The translations under genes and the position numbers were made by a program. Below are positions 1 to 6,976 of a stretch of DNA of 8,347 bases, piece after piece; position 1 is the first letter of the stretch; each line of letters begins with the position of its first letter. The stretch is from positions 1 to 8,347 of the forward strand of contig CAKUYZ010000076.1 of assembly GCA_934717675.1 (NCBI GenBank), written 5' to 3'. The notes beneath the pieces are model-generated. The model did not search any database. It was not told the DNA's origin and saw only the letters and a list, made by a program, of their open reading frames with translations. This DNA comes from an uncultured Bacteroidales bacterium. Lineage in GTDB: Bacteria; Bacteroidota; Bacteroidia; Bacteroidales; Marinilabiliaceae.

Positions 1-82
1 TAATAAACAAAATTACACTGTGGCCAGATTGCGACTTATGGGCGGACGACTTGCGCTGGCAGGCCTATAAGCAACAGAAAAA

Positions 83-1453
83 CTAGAAGCCACGAAAGAA
101 TAACACACTAGTCTTGCCATCGCGAATGGCAACGGTGGTGCTCTCTGTGGCGCAGGTCGAATAGTCAACCTCATAACTGCCCTCTGCGAGCTCCACGTCA
201 ACCATACGGATAACGGATGGCAACGACATCCAGCAGCGGGTGTCAGCCTTATCTGTCACGGCATTGGCAATGTTTACGAGCAAGCCGATATAATCATTTT
301 GCTTTGCTGCGGCTTGATGCATGGCTTCTTTGGTTGCGGCGCGAAGAATAGCTTTGCCCAGTTCACGCCACATCCTGTCTTTCAGACTTTGGTGGGCTAT
401 CTTGCTAACGTTCTCCACCACATCTGCGCCACATTCGGTGCCGTTTATCTTCAGATTTCCAAGGCATCGGACTCCGCGATCTTGGTATTGCGGAAGCGTC
501 AGCCTTATATACGAGAAGTCACTCAGAGCGCTACGCTCAGACTGTGAGCAATCTCCCCAAAATATAGGAACTTGAAAATCTGAATTTGGGCTGCTAAAGC
601 TTGCGAATCCGACACCGTTTGTCTTTACAAAATCTACAGATACCTCTCCTTTCACTGGAGACATCCCGTCAAGCAGAAAGGCTAAGAGTCGCCCTTTCCC
701 CTTAGAAGTCTCATAGGCGATGCCAAATTTTTTCTCATATTTTCGTCCCTCTTGCGTAAAACCAGTGCGGTATGCGGAACGAATGATGCCGCGTTTGAGG
801 CATTGAGGGACTGGAGTGCCATACATAGGTTGGTAATCGCTCTCATAAATCTCCAATGCGTTGCGATATGCGATAAACGCGTCGTTATCTTTGCCCACCA
901 TCTCATACACCACTGCCATAAGGAGATGCCCAAACGCGTCTCGACTATAACGGCGCCCATCGTGCCGACGGAAAGCGTCATGCAGCTCATCCAGCACCAA
1001 GTTCATCCTACGGCATTCAACAATGGCACCTTCGAAATCTGATAATTTTATATAATTCAGAGCCTGATAGAAATGTATGAGCACGTTCTCAAAATATTCA
1101 AGCTCATAAGGGCGTACTGTCGGGTTGGACACAAGGGCCAAGGCCTCATAGGCATAATTCTTTGAGAAATCTTCAGCATATCTGTCGGCCTCCGCAAAAT
1201 GGTCTATGCTCGCCTGCGTATCGTCCAGCATAAACGATGCCGTCGCAAAATTCAAGTCATACAACACTTTAGCCTTGCCGTTCTTTAGTTTTTTCTGCGA
1301 CTCCAAATAACTACGGGCGTCGGCATACTCACCTTGCTCATATTTGTTATTGAATACGAGTGTCTTGTCATAATACGTGCCGCATCCTGACATCGCTACG
1401 GTTGTGAGCGAAATCAATGCAAGCTTTAGTCCTCTCCCTGTCAAAATCCTCAT
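83..1453 (-). CDS. COG3014-type lipoprotein with TPR-like helices
   Basis: This is a predicted envelope lipoprotein of 456 residues. The N-terminus has Arg2 and Arg7, a hydrophobic stretch at about 9-22 and the lipobox AMSGC, so cleavage is expected before Cys24. After the Cys comes GTYYDK, with no clear Bacteroidota surface-export signal. Residues about 60-205 read as amphipathic helical repeats resembling TPRs, for example ALNYIKLSDFEGAIVECRR at 131-149. The C-terminal third contains DTRCWMSLPSVIRMVDVEL (404-422), which I recognise as the signature region of the COG3014 family, followed by a beta-rich end. The length fits that family. Its molecular role is unknown. It follows the LpoB-like lipoprotein gene but is separated from it by a terminator hairpin that ends 22 bp before this ATG. 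The ATG gives a proper signal peptide, which supports this start. Family assignment is fairly sure; any role with the LpoB-like partner is inference. Confidence 0.85.
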   Translation of the reverse strand: MRILTGRGLKLALISLTTVAMSGCGTYYDKTLVFNNKYEQGEYADARSYLESQKKLKNGKAKVLYDLNFATASFMLDDTQASIDHFAEADRYAEDFSKNYAYEALALVSNPTVRPYELEYFENVLIHFYQALNYIKLSDFEGAIVECRRMNLVLDELHDAFRRHDGRRYSRDAFGHLLMAVVYEMVGKDNDAFIAYRNALEIYESDYQPMYGTPVPQCLKRGIIRSAYRTGFTQEGRKYEKKFGIAYETSKGKGRLLAFLLDGMSPVKGEVSVDFVKTNGVGFASFSSPNSDFQVPIFWGDCSQSERSALSDFSYIRLTLPQYQDRGVRCLGNLKINGTECGADVVENVSKIAHQSLKDRMWRELGKAILRAATKEAMHQAAAKQNDYIGLLVNIANAVTDKADTRCWMSLPSVIRMVDVELAEGSYEVDYSTCATESTTVAIRDGKTSVLFFRGF

Positions 1454-1475
1454 TGCCTGTTATACTTAATGCTAC

Positions 1476-1515
1476 AAAAAGGCGGGAGCCTTCAAAACCC
1501 TGGGCCCCCGCCTTT
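1476..1515 (-). terminator. Rho-independent terminator after the LpoB-like gene
   Basis: Bases 1478-1486 (AAAGGCGGG) and 1507-1515 (CCCGCCTTT) are perfect inverted complements of 9 bp. An A/C mismatch and three further pairs (GCC 1488-1490 with GGC 1503-1505) extend the stem inward, leaving a 12-base loop. Read on the minus strand the GC-rich stem ends in five consecutive T (1480-1476), as expected of an intrinsic terminator for leftward transcription. It begins 39 bases after the LpoB-like stop codon. Read rightward, the stem is followed by only three T and then CTCTG, so action on the other strand would be weaker. Confidence 0.8.
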
Positions 1516-1554
1516 CTCTGTTGTGAGCAACTCAGGCTACCCACTTGTGTGCCA

Positions 1555-2145
1555 TTATTTGACCACGTATTTCTTTAGTTTCTTGTCACCAATCCAAACG
1601 ACTTCGTTGCTCTCGAGGTCAGACAACTCCAATGAGGTCTGATAGTATACCACCTTCTCCTTCTTATATTGGTCAGTAATTGAGGAGATGTCTCCTTGGA
1701 GCATATAGTCGGCGCCAAGCTCACGTCCCCACCTCTTGGCGGTCTCGCTGGATGCGAAGTCTTGCTGTGCAGCTCGCTCCTTACGAAGAGCCTCGCGTTT
1801 CTCTCCCGCCTGCACCAGTCGCACTTTGCCCGACTTGACAAACGCCTTTTCTACATCCTTGATGAAGGTGTTTGCGTCAATGTGTTCGCTAGTGTTGTTG
1901 TAGACCAAGCCTACAATAACGACTGGCTTTTGCCCCATATGCGCTCTTTGGTGGTTTGCAATCCAGTCTCCGCTCAAGACCTGGCTTACCATCTCCTCCG
2001 CCACAAGACGGCTGTCAGTATCATTCCACCTGCCACTGAGGTCAATCTGCTCATCCACGTCCACACGCTCCACTTTGTGCCTGCAGCTGGAGGCCGTCAG
2101 TCCAAGCGTGGCGCAAAGGACGGCCGCAATAAGAGTCTTTCTCAT
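1555..2145 (-). CDS. LpoB-like lipoprotein (penicillin-binding protein activator family)
   Basis: This is a predicted lipoprotein of 196 residues. In enterobacteria LpoB is an outer-membrane lipoprotein that activates the peptidoglycan synthase PBP1B; the same role in Bacteroidota is inferred. From the ATG at 2145 the protein begins MRKTLIAAVLCATLGLTASSC, with two positive residues, a hydrophobic core and a lipobox ending at Cys21. The family block DLSGRWNDTDSRLVAEEMV lies at about 35-53. It is followed by a CsgG-like alternation of strands and helices, including PVVIVGLVYNNTSEHIDANTF, GADYMLQGDISS and the C-terminal VVWIGDKKLKKYVVK. A GTG at 2175 would add ten residues and overlap the upstream stop by four bases (GTGA). 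I prefer the ATG because it starts a compact signal peptide, although no good ribosome-binding site precedes it. The gene appears to be last in the operon, as a terminator follows. Confidence 0.82.
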   Translation of the reverse strand: MRKTLIAAVLCATLGLTASSCRHKVERVDVDEQIDLSGRWNDTDSRLVAEEMVSQVLSGDWIANHQRAHMGQKPVVIVGLVYNNTSEHIDANTFIKDVEKAFVKSGKVRLVQAGEKREALRKERAAQQDFASSETAKRWGRELGADYMLQGDISSITDQYKKEKVVYYQTSLELSDLESNEVVWIGDKKLKKYVVK

Positions 2146-2171
2146 ATTCTGAATCTTTTGTTTTGTCAGTA

Positions 2172-2726
2172 TCACTCGCCAAACATCATCGCCAATGTTG
2201 TCGCCATCACGGGTGCCATCTCTTTAGCATCTGTGCGCGACTCTACGACAAAGTTCAACACTCCACTTTTATCAAGAATTGTGCCAGCACGCCCCACTCG
2301 AAGGTCGGCGTTTGCGTATTTTGCTATATAGTTAAGGGTCTGCGCCTTATCATCAGCCAGCAAGATGAGGATGTCGTGTTTTGAGGCTAAGCACTCTTTC
2401 AAACTCTGGCTTTTGATTTTAAAGAGAAACGACATGTCTTTGTCGGTAAAGTATTCTTCTCCCTTGTCGCTTATCAGTGCGCAGCCTGCCACATCTTTCG
2501 GGCAGTGGCACACGATGTCCACCTCTGCCTTGGGACACATGTCGCGGAATTGCTTTTTGGCCGCAGAGACAAGGCTTTTGTCTTCTTCCGTTGCTATCTC
2601 AGAAAGAATCAAGATTTTGCTTTTTGACGACAAGGCCCCAGAAAAACTGGTGCTACGCCGCATTGTGGAGAACCCGTTAAGCCAGTCCCCAATTTTCATT
2701 CTTAAATTCAATGCGACAGATGTCAT
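2172..2726 (-). CDS. DUF6913-like uncharacterised protein
   Basis: The product is 184 residues with no signal peptide or membrane segment, so it is probably cytosolic. Its function is unknown. The layout resembles the Bacteroidota DUF6913 family: a basic N-terminus (about 1-35), a strand KILILSE (37-43), a second strand EVDIVCHCP (68-76), a segment FTDKDMSFLFKIK (93-105), HDILILLADD (117-126), then LNYIAKYANADLRVGRAG (131-148) and a short C-terminal helix. The alternating strands and helices suggest a Rossmann-like fold, but I see no nucleotide-binding or catalytic motif. The start ATG overlaps the ligA stop as ATGA, and AGGGGG lies seven bases upstream on the minus strand, which supports translation coupled to ligA. 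A second Met at residue 10 (base 2699) is an alternative start. The family call rests on remembered pattern similarity. Confidence 0.72.
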   Translation of the reverse strand: MTSVALNLRMKIGDWLNGFSTMRRSTSFSGALSSKSKILILSEIATEEDKSLVSAAKKQFRDMCPKAEVDIVCHCPKDVAGCALISDKGEEYFTDKDMSFLFKIKSQSLKECLASKHDILILLADDKAQTLNYIAKYANADLRVGRAGTILDKSGVLNFVVESRTDAKEMAPVMATTLAMMFGE

Positions 2727-4729
2727 TGTTCGCCCCCTATCATTTTAAGCAAGTCGTCATATCCAATCACCTTCACTCCCAACTTTTGAGCCTTCTCTAG
2801 CTTTGCCGGACCCATATTGGCACCAGCCACCACAAAATCAGTCTTTCCCGATATGGAACTCATCACTTTCCCTCCGTGAGATAAAATCAATTCTTTGAGG
2901 TCGTCTCGGCTTATGGTGTCGAAAACCCCGCTGACGACAAACTGCAAATTTTGCAGGCTGTCTGATTTCAGCTCTTGCCGTTTGCCACTCATTTGTAGGC
3001 CAGCGGCGGCCAACCGACCCACAAGCTCTACGTTTTCTTTCTTATCAAAAAAACGCCTCACGCTTTTGGCTATCACCTCTCCGATGTCTTGCGCGCTAAC
3101 CAATTGTTCTTCTGTCGCCGACATCAGATTGTCCATGTTTTGAAAGGCCTCTGCCAGTCGCTTAGCCACTGTCGAGCCGACATATCGGATGCCTATGGCG
3201 AACAGGACTCTGTCGAAAGCCCGCTTCTTAGACTCTTCGATCGCCTTTATCGCATTCCGGGCGGAGCGTGACTTGAAACCAGGCAAAGACAAGAAATCAT
3301 CTTCGGTCAGGCTGTAGAAGTCGGCCACATCTTTTAGCATCCCATTTCTGAACATCAACTCAATCTTCTCTTCTCCAAGTTGGTCAATATCCATCGCGCC
3401 GCGCTCGACAAAGTGTATCAGGCGGCCTAAAATCTGAGGTGGGCAAGCTGTGTCGTTTGGACAATAATAGGCGGCCTCGCCTTCCATACGGACTAATGGG
3501 GTGCCGCACTCGGGGCAAATACGTGGGAACTCTATTGGCGCTGCATTTGACAAACGTTTGTCTTTGTCCACACCCACAATCTTGGGTATTATCTCCCCTC
3601 CTTTTTCAATCACGACCATGTCGTCAGTATGGAGGTCAAGTTCCCTTATGATGCCAAGATTGTGGAGCGACGCCCTTTTCACAATTGTGCCGGCAAGGGG
3701 AACCGGGTCCATATTGGCCACTGGCGTGACAACGCCTGTGCGCCCAACTTGAAAGGTCACGCCGCGCAGTCTGCTGTGCGCTTGCTCTGCCTTGAACTTG
3801 TACGCCACGGCCCAACGCGGGCTCTTTGCCGTAAGGCCGAGACTCCGCTGCGTTGCCAAGTCGTTAACTTTTAGCACAATGCCATCTATGTCATATGGCA
3901 ATTCGCGTCTCTTGACATCCCATTCATCAATAAAAGAATATATCTCTTCAAGAGAGTGGCATAGCCTGTAGTGGGGCGATATGACGAATCCCCAAGCCTT
4001 TGCTGCCTCCAACCCTTCTGTGTGTGTGGAGAATTTTCTGTCGTCTGTCAACACATAGTATAACATACAAATCAGAGGTCTCTCCGCCGCAAGGCTGCTG
4101 TTTTGCAATTTTAGCGAGCCTGCGGCCGCATTGCGAGGGTTTGCGAACGGAGGCTCGCCAATGTCGGCGCGCTGCCTGTTCAGTTCGTCGAAGCCGGCGC
4201 GCGTCATCAATATCTCTCCGCGCATCTCCAGGTGTTCGGGATAATCGCCTTTGAGGAGTAGTGGCACTGTGGGAATGGTTCGCACATTGCGTGTCACATC
4301 GTCACCAACTGCGCCGTCTCCTCGCGTTGCTGCGCGAATCAGTCGACCATTTTCATATATCAGACTGATTGAAGTGCCGTCAAATTTCAATTCGCATGAT
4401 ATGTCAAGACTTCGCCCGCCCTCAGAACAGACTCTGTTGTAGAATTCCGCAACCTCTTGGCGGCTGTATGTGTTGCCGAGTGAGAGCATGGGCCTTGCAT
4501 GACGCACCTGCGCAAAAGAGACGCTAATGTCGCTACCCACTCTTTGGGTTGGGCTGTTCGGGTCAGAAAACTCAGGGTGAGCAGCTTCGAGAGCTTGTAG
4601 CTCATGCATCTTTTCGTCGAACTCCTGGTCGGAGATTACAGGCGAATTGAGCACATAGTAGTTATGATTTTGCTCGTGCAGAAAAGTCCGCAGGGCCTCT
4701 ATGCGCTCCAGGTCAGATGTCTGTGTCAT
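2723..4729 (-). CDS. ligA: NAD-dependent DNA ligase LigA
   Basis: LigA seals nicks in duplex DNA using NAD+, joining Okazaki fragments and finishing repair; it is normally essential. At 668 residues it has the full bacterial length and every domain. Domain Ia (about 1-70) binds the nicotinamide half of NAD+ and shows NYYV with D34 and D38. The nucleotidyltransferase motif KFDG places the adenylated lysine at Lys115. Further core motifs are RGE (170-172), NPRNAAAGSLK (197-207), DGIVLKVN (282-289) and AVAYKFK (307-313). The OB fold follows, then a four-cysteine zinc site (Cys405, 408, 423, 429), helix-hairpin-helix repeats (about 440-580) and a BRCT domain (about 593-668) with SGVFDTISRDDLK and MGPAKLEKA, a form typical of Bacteroidota. 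It starts 11 bp after aroE and overlaps the next gene by four bases. The catalytic residues I checked are all present. Confidence 0.98.
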   Translation of the reverse strand: MTQTSDLERIEALRTFLHEQNHNYYVLNSPVISDQEFDEKMHELQALEAAHPEFSDPNSPTQRVGSDISVSFAQVRHARPMLSLGNTYSRQEVAEFYNRVCSEGGRSLDISCELKFDGTSISLIYENGRLIRAATRGDGAVGDDVTRNVRTIPTVPLLLKGDYPEHLEMRGEILMTRAGFDELNRQRADIGEPPFANPRNAAAGSLKLQNSSLAAERPLICMLYYVLTDDRKFSTHTEGLEAAKAWGFVISPHYRLCHSLEEIYSFIDEWDVKRRELPYDIDGIVLKVNDLATQRSLGLTAKSPRWAVAYKFKAEQAHSRLRGVTFQVGRTGVVTPVANMDPVPLAGTIVKRASLHNLGIIRELDLHTDDMVVIEKGGEIIPKIVGVDKDKRLSNAAPIEFPRICPECGTPLVRMEGEAAYYCPNDTACPPQILGRLIHFVERGAMDIDQLGEEKIELMFRNGMLKDVADFYSLTEDDFLSLPGFKSRSARNAIKAIEESKKRAFDRVLFAIGIRYVGSTVAKRLAEAFQNMDNLMSATEEQLVSAQDIGEVIAKSVRRFFDKKENVELVGRLAAAGLQMSGKRQELKSDSLQNLQFVVSGVFDTISRDDLKELILSHGGKVMSSISGKTDFVVAGANMGPAKLEKAQKLGVKVIGYDDLLKMIGGEQ

Positions 4730-4740
4730 ACCTCACGCTT

Positions 4741-5487
4741 TTAATCCTGCTGCCACATTTTCCAAGCTCCCTCCGCTTGCAGATGGAGCATCTCCAGCCC
4801 ATTTTTTACGCTTGCGCCGCGCTCCGCCGCTCTCTTCAAGAACAACGTCTCCTCCGGATTATACACAAGGTCGAAACATACGTGCCTATCCGTAAGCAAA
4901 TTATATGGGATGTCTGGACACTCGTCAGCGCGTGGGAACATACCTACTGGCGATGCGTTTACAACCACAGTATAGTCTTTCAGCACCGCTGCGTCAATGT
5001 CAGCATATGCCATCTGGCCAGCAGTCGGGTGACGGCTCACGACAACGGTGTCTACGCCCAACTTTTTCAGACTATATGTCACGGCCTTTGACGCGCCTCC
5101 GGAGCCAAGCACCAAAGCCTTTTTGTCGGTCTCTTTCAGCAATGGGCGTATCGACTCTGTGAAACCATAAGTATCGCTGTTGTGGCCAGTCAGTATGGCT
5201 CTGCCGTCAGCAGCGTGGCGAACCGCCACCACATTCACAGCCCCTATGGCTTTAGCCTCTTCATCCATCCCGTCCAAGTATTTAATTATCTGTTGCTTGT
5301 ATGGTATGGTGACATTAAAGCCTCTCAGGCCAGGTGTGTTGTCAATAAGCTGCTCAACCTCCTCAATCTTTGTCAGAGGGAAAAGGTCATAACGTGCGTC
5401 AATGCTCTCACGGTCAAATTTTTCAGTGAAATATTTTTGAGAGAACGAGTGGCCAAGAGGATAGCCGATCAGACCATATCTGTCCAT
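4741..5487 (-). CDS. aroE: Shikimate dehydrogenase (NADP+)
   Basis: AroE reduces 3-dehydroshikimate to shikimate with NADPH in the cytosolic pathway to chorismate and the aromatic amino acids. The 248-residue protein is complete and close to the usual Bacteroidota length, somewhat shorter than the E. coli enzyme. Substrate-binding residues are visible at Ser14 and Ser16 (GHSFSQ), Thr60, Asn85 and Gln237. The catalytic pair is Lys64 in FNVTIPYK and Asp105 in HNSDTYGF. The dinucleotide-binding loop is GSGGASKA (128-135), and SR at 151-152 after the second strand suits recognition of the NADP 2'-phosphate. NASPVGMFP (177-185) and DLVYNPEET (206-214) are further family motifs. The ATG lies two bases after the TPR gene's stop with no good ribosome-binding site of its own, which suggests translational coupling. 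No other aromatic pathway gene is in view. Confidence 0.97.
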   Translation of the reverse strand: MDRYGLIGYPLGHSFSQKYFTEKFDRESIDARYDLFPLTKIEEVEQLIDNTPGLRGFNVTIPYKQQIIKYLDGMDEEAKAIGAVNVVAVRHAADGRAILTGHNSDTYGFTESIRPLLKETDKKALVLGSGGASKAVTYSLKKLGVDTVVVSRHPTAGQMAYADIDAAVLKDYTVVVNASPVGMFPRADECPDIPYNLLTDRHVCFDLVYNPEETLFLKRAAERGASVKNGLEMLHLQAEGAWKMWQQD

Positions 5488-5489
5488 TG

Positions 5490-6920
5490 CTAGAGCTTTA
5501 TGTTGTATTCTTTCAATATTTTCAATATCTCCTTTTTCTCAAAAAGCTTGGATAGGGTAGGCTCTTCCGATGCGTCTTTGAGAATGTCTGGAGTCTTGTC
5601 CGCCACGCCCCTCAGGAGCAATGAAGCCTCGCGTTTCTTCCCAAAAATGAAGAATTCTATGTAAGCCTCCACAAGCTGCAATGCGGCGGGAGTGTCGTAC
5701 TTCTCCTTCATTTCCGCAATATATATGCGGATCTCATTAGCCTTCGGTCCCAATTTAATAAGGCGCATTCTCACAATCTCGAACCATGCCAACACGTCAT
5801 CGGGAGACAGAGAAACACCCTTCTCCAACATCTCGATGGTCATGTCTGTCTGGTTGAGGTTGAAAAGGGCTTGGGCGTTGGCAAAATAATAGTTGGCATT
5901 GTCAGGCTCTAGCGCAATGGCTTTATTGAATGCGCTCATTGCGGCTGCTGGATTACCAATCTCCACACAGCACCGGCCAAAACAATACCATCCGGAAGCG
6001 GAGTCGGGCATATTGCGCACAGTCACTTCAAAGAAGCGCAGCGCATAGTCATAGCCACCCAACTCCATCCAGCACTCACCAATGTTTTGATACACATACT
6101 CTTCTGGCGAGTCCGCCAGTGAGATGTATTCAGTGTAACTGTGTATGGCGTCTTGATATTTGCCTTGCGTCAAAAATATGTTGCCCATGTTAAAATACGG
6201 CTCCGCGTATAATGGCTCTATGTCCGTGGAGGTGACATATGCGGCGATTGAGTCATCCAACCGCTCTTTTTTACCGTAAAGGATCCCAAGGTTATACCAC
6301 GCCCGCTCGTTGAAGGAGTCTAGCTTCACTACGTTTTCGTATGTGCGGATGGCCTCATCGTCGCGCCCTACCTTTTCAAGTGCATAGGCATACTCGAAAG
6401 CCACTTGCGGATTGTCCATAATCTCGCTCTTTGGCAGACGGTCATAGTACATCATGGCGTCGTCAAAGAACTCCATCTGGTTGAGGTTTGTGGCAATTTC
6501 TGAAACTGTCACCCATTTGTCTTCTTGCCCGGCCACATCTATGGCCTTGTCAAAAAATGGCAGAGCCTCATGCTCCCTATCTCTCTTTATCAGTAGCCAA
6601 CCACGGTTAATGAAGTACGTTGAGCAGTTTTGCGCCGCGTCAGCCACATAGTCCAAAAGGCTTTCCGCTTTGTCGAGTTCATCTTGGTCAATAAGCGCGG
6701 TGGCACGAAGCATCAGCAAGCTAACGTCCTCCACATGAATGCTCAATCCCCACCGCAGCAGTCGCTCCGCGTCATCAGCCCTGCTGACGGAGAGCAGATA
6801 CTGGTAACAGTCTCTTATGTCGTCAACATCGGCATATTGGGCACTGCCAGACGCAATGCCAGCCAAGAGGCCCTCAACGAAGTCCTCGTCAATTCTGTCC
6901 TCGTCGTCGTCAGAAAACAT
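5490..6920 (-). CDS. Tetratricopeptide repeat (TPR) protein
   Basis: This is a 476-residue soluble protein built almost wholly of TPR helices, which usually form protein-binding scaffolds; the partner is unknown. There is no signal peptide or membrane segment. The first 13 residues are strongly acidic (MFSDDDEDRIDED). A regular 34-residue register is clear from about 171 to 374, with six consecutive units beginning near 171, 205, 239, 273, 307 and 341; typical units contain ERAWYNLGILYGKKERLDDS and AEPYFNMGNIFLTQGKYQDA. Weaker units precede these, for example about 100-133. The C-terminal 95 residues form a different, charged helical tail ending LSKLFEKKEILKILKEYNIKL. The ATG has AGGA six bases upstream (6927-6930) and a promoter-like element further up, so it is probably the first gene of the operon. 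It is followed two bases later by aroE. A role cannot be assigned from sequence. Confidence 0.9.
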   Translation of the reverse strand: MFSDDDEDRIDEDFVEGLLAGIASGSAQYADVDDIRDCYQYLLSVSRADDAERLLRWGLSIHVEDVSLLMLRATALIDQDELDKAESLLDYVADAAQNCSTYFINRGWLLIKRDREHEALPFFDKAIDVAGQEDKWVTVSEIATNLNQMEFFDDAMMYYDRLPKSEIMDNPQVAFEYAYALEKVGRDDEAIRTYENVVKLDSFNERAWYNLGILYGKKERLDDSIAAYVTSTDIEPLYAEPYFNMGNIFLTQGKYQDAIHSYTEYISLADSPEEYVYQNIGECWMELGGYDYALRFFEVTVRNMPDSASGWYCFGRCCVEIGNPAAAMSAFNKAIALEPDNANYYFANAQALFNLNQTDMTIEMLEKGVSLSPDDVLAWFEIVRMRLIKLGPKANEIRIYIAEMKEKYDTPAALQLVEAYIEFFIFGKKREASLLLRGVADKTPDILKDASEEPTLSKLFEKKEILKILKEYNIKL

Positions 6921-6926
6921 TGCCGT

Positions 6927-6930
6927 TCCT
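6927..6930 (-). promoter_or_regulatory. Ribosome-binding site of the TPR gene
   Basis: The minus strand reads AGGA followed by six bases and then the ATG at 6920. This Shine-Dalgarno-like spacing is the best in the window and fixes the start of the TPR gene; most other genes here have weak or no such site. Confidence 0.5.
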
Positions 6931-6942
6931 AATTGTTCGTCA

Positions 6943-6950
6943 CAAATATA
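6943..6950 (-). promoter_or_regulatory. Bacteroidota-type -7 promoter element
   Basis: The minus strand reads TATATTTG, an exact match to the Bacteroidota sigma-ABfr -7 consensus TAnnTTTG. It lies 22 bases before the TPR start codon, in the 56-base gap after the helicase gene, which would give a short leader of about 15-18 bases. No matching TTTG -33 element is visible 19-21 bases upstream, where the sequence runs into the end of the helicase gene. The call therefore rests on one element plus its position. Confidence 0.5.
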
Positions 6951-6976
6951 GGCATTTTTGCCCTCTATGCGAGCGT

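Noticed and set aside
1..82. A possible hairpin or second terminator after the COG3014 gene, using TGGCCAG and CTGGCA
   Set aside because: The arms pair only with a bulge and about 28 unpaired bases between them, and no T tract follows on the minus strand; no gene or RNA could be supported in this edge.
1516..1554. A small hairpin GTTG-TGAG-CAAC between the LpoB-like stop and the terminator
   Set aside because: A 4-bp stem is expected by chance, and nothing around it suggests a regulatory RNA.
1696..2331. A 211-codon open frame on the plus strand, opposite the LpoB-like and DUF6913-like genes
   Set aside because: It lies opposite two well-supported genes, its translation has no recognisable domain, and its composition is that of a reverse-frame shadow.
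4717..5091. A 124-codon open frame on the plus strand over the start of ligA and the end of aroE
   Set aside because: Both genes on the other strand have clear catalytic motifs in the same bases, and this frame shows no motif of its own.
6951..6962. The GGCA/TGCC hairpin as a terminator for the helicase gene
   Set aside because: The stem is only 4 bp and is followed by TATATTTG rather than a T tract; it fits better as part of the promoter region.
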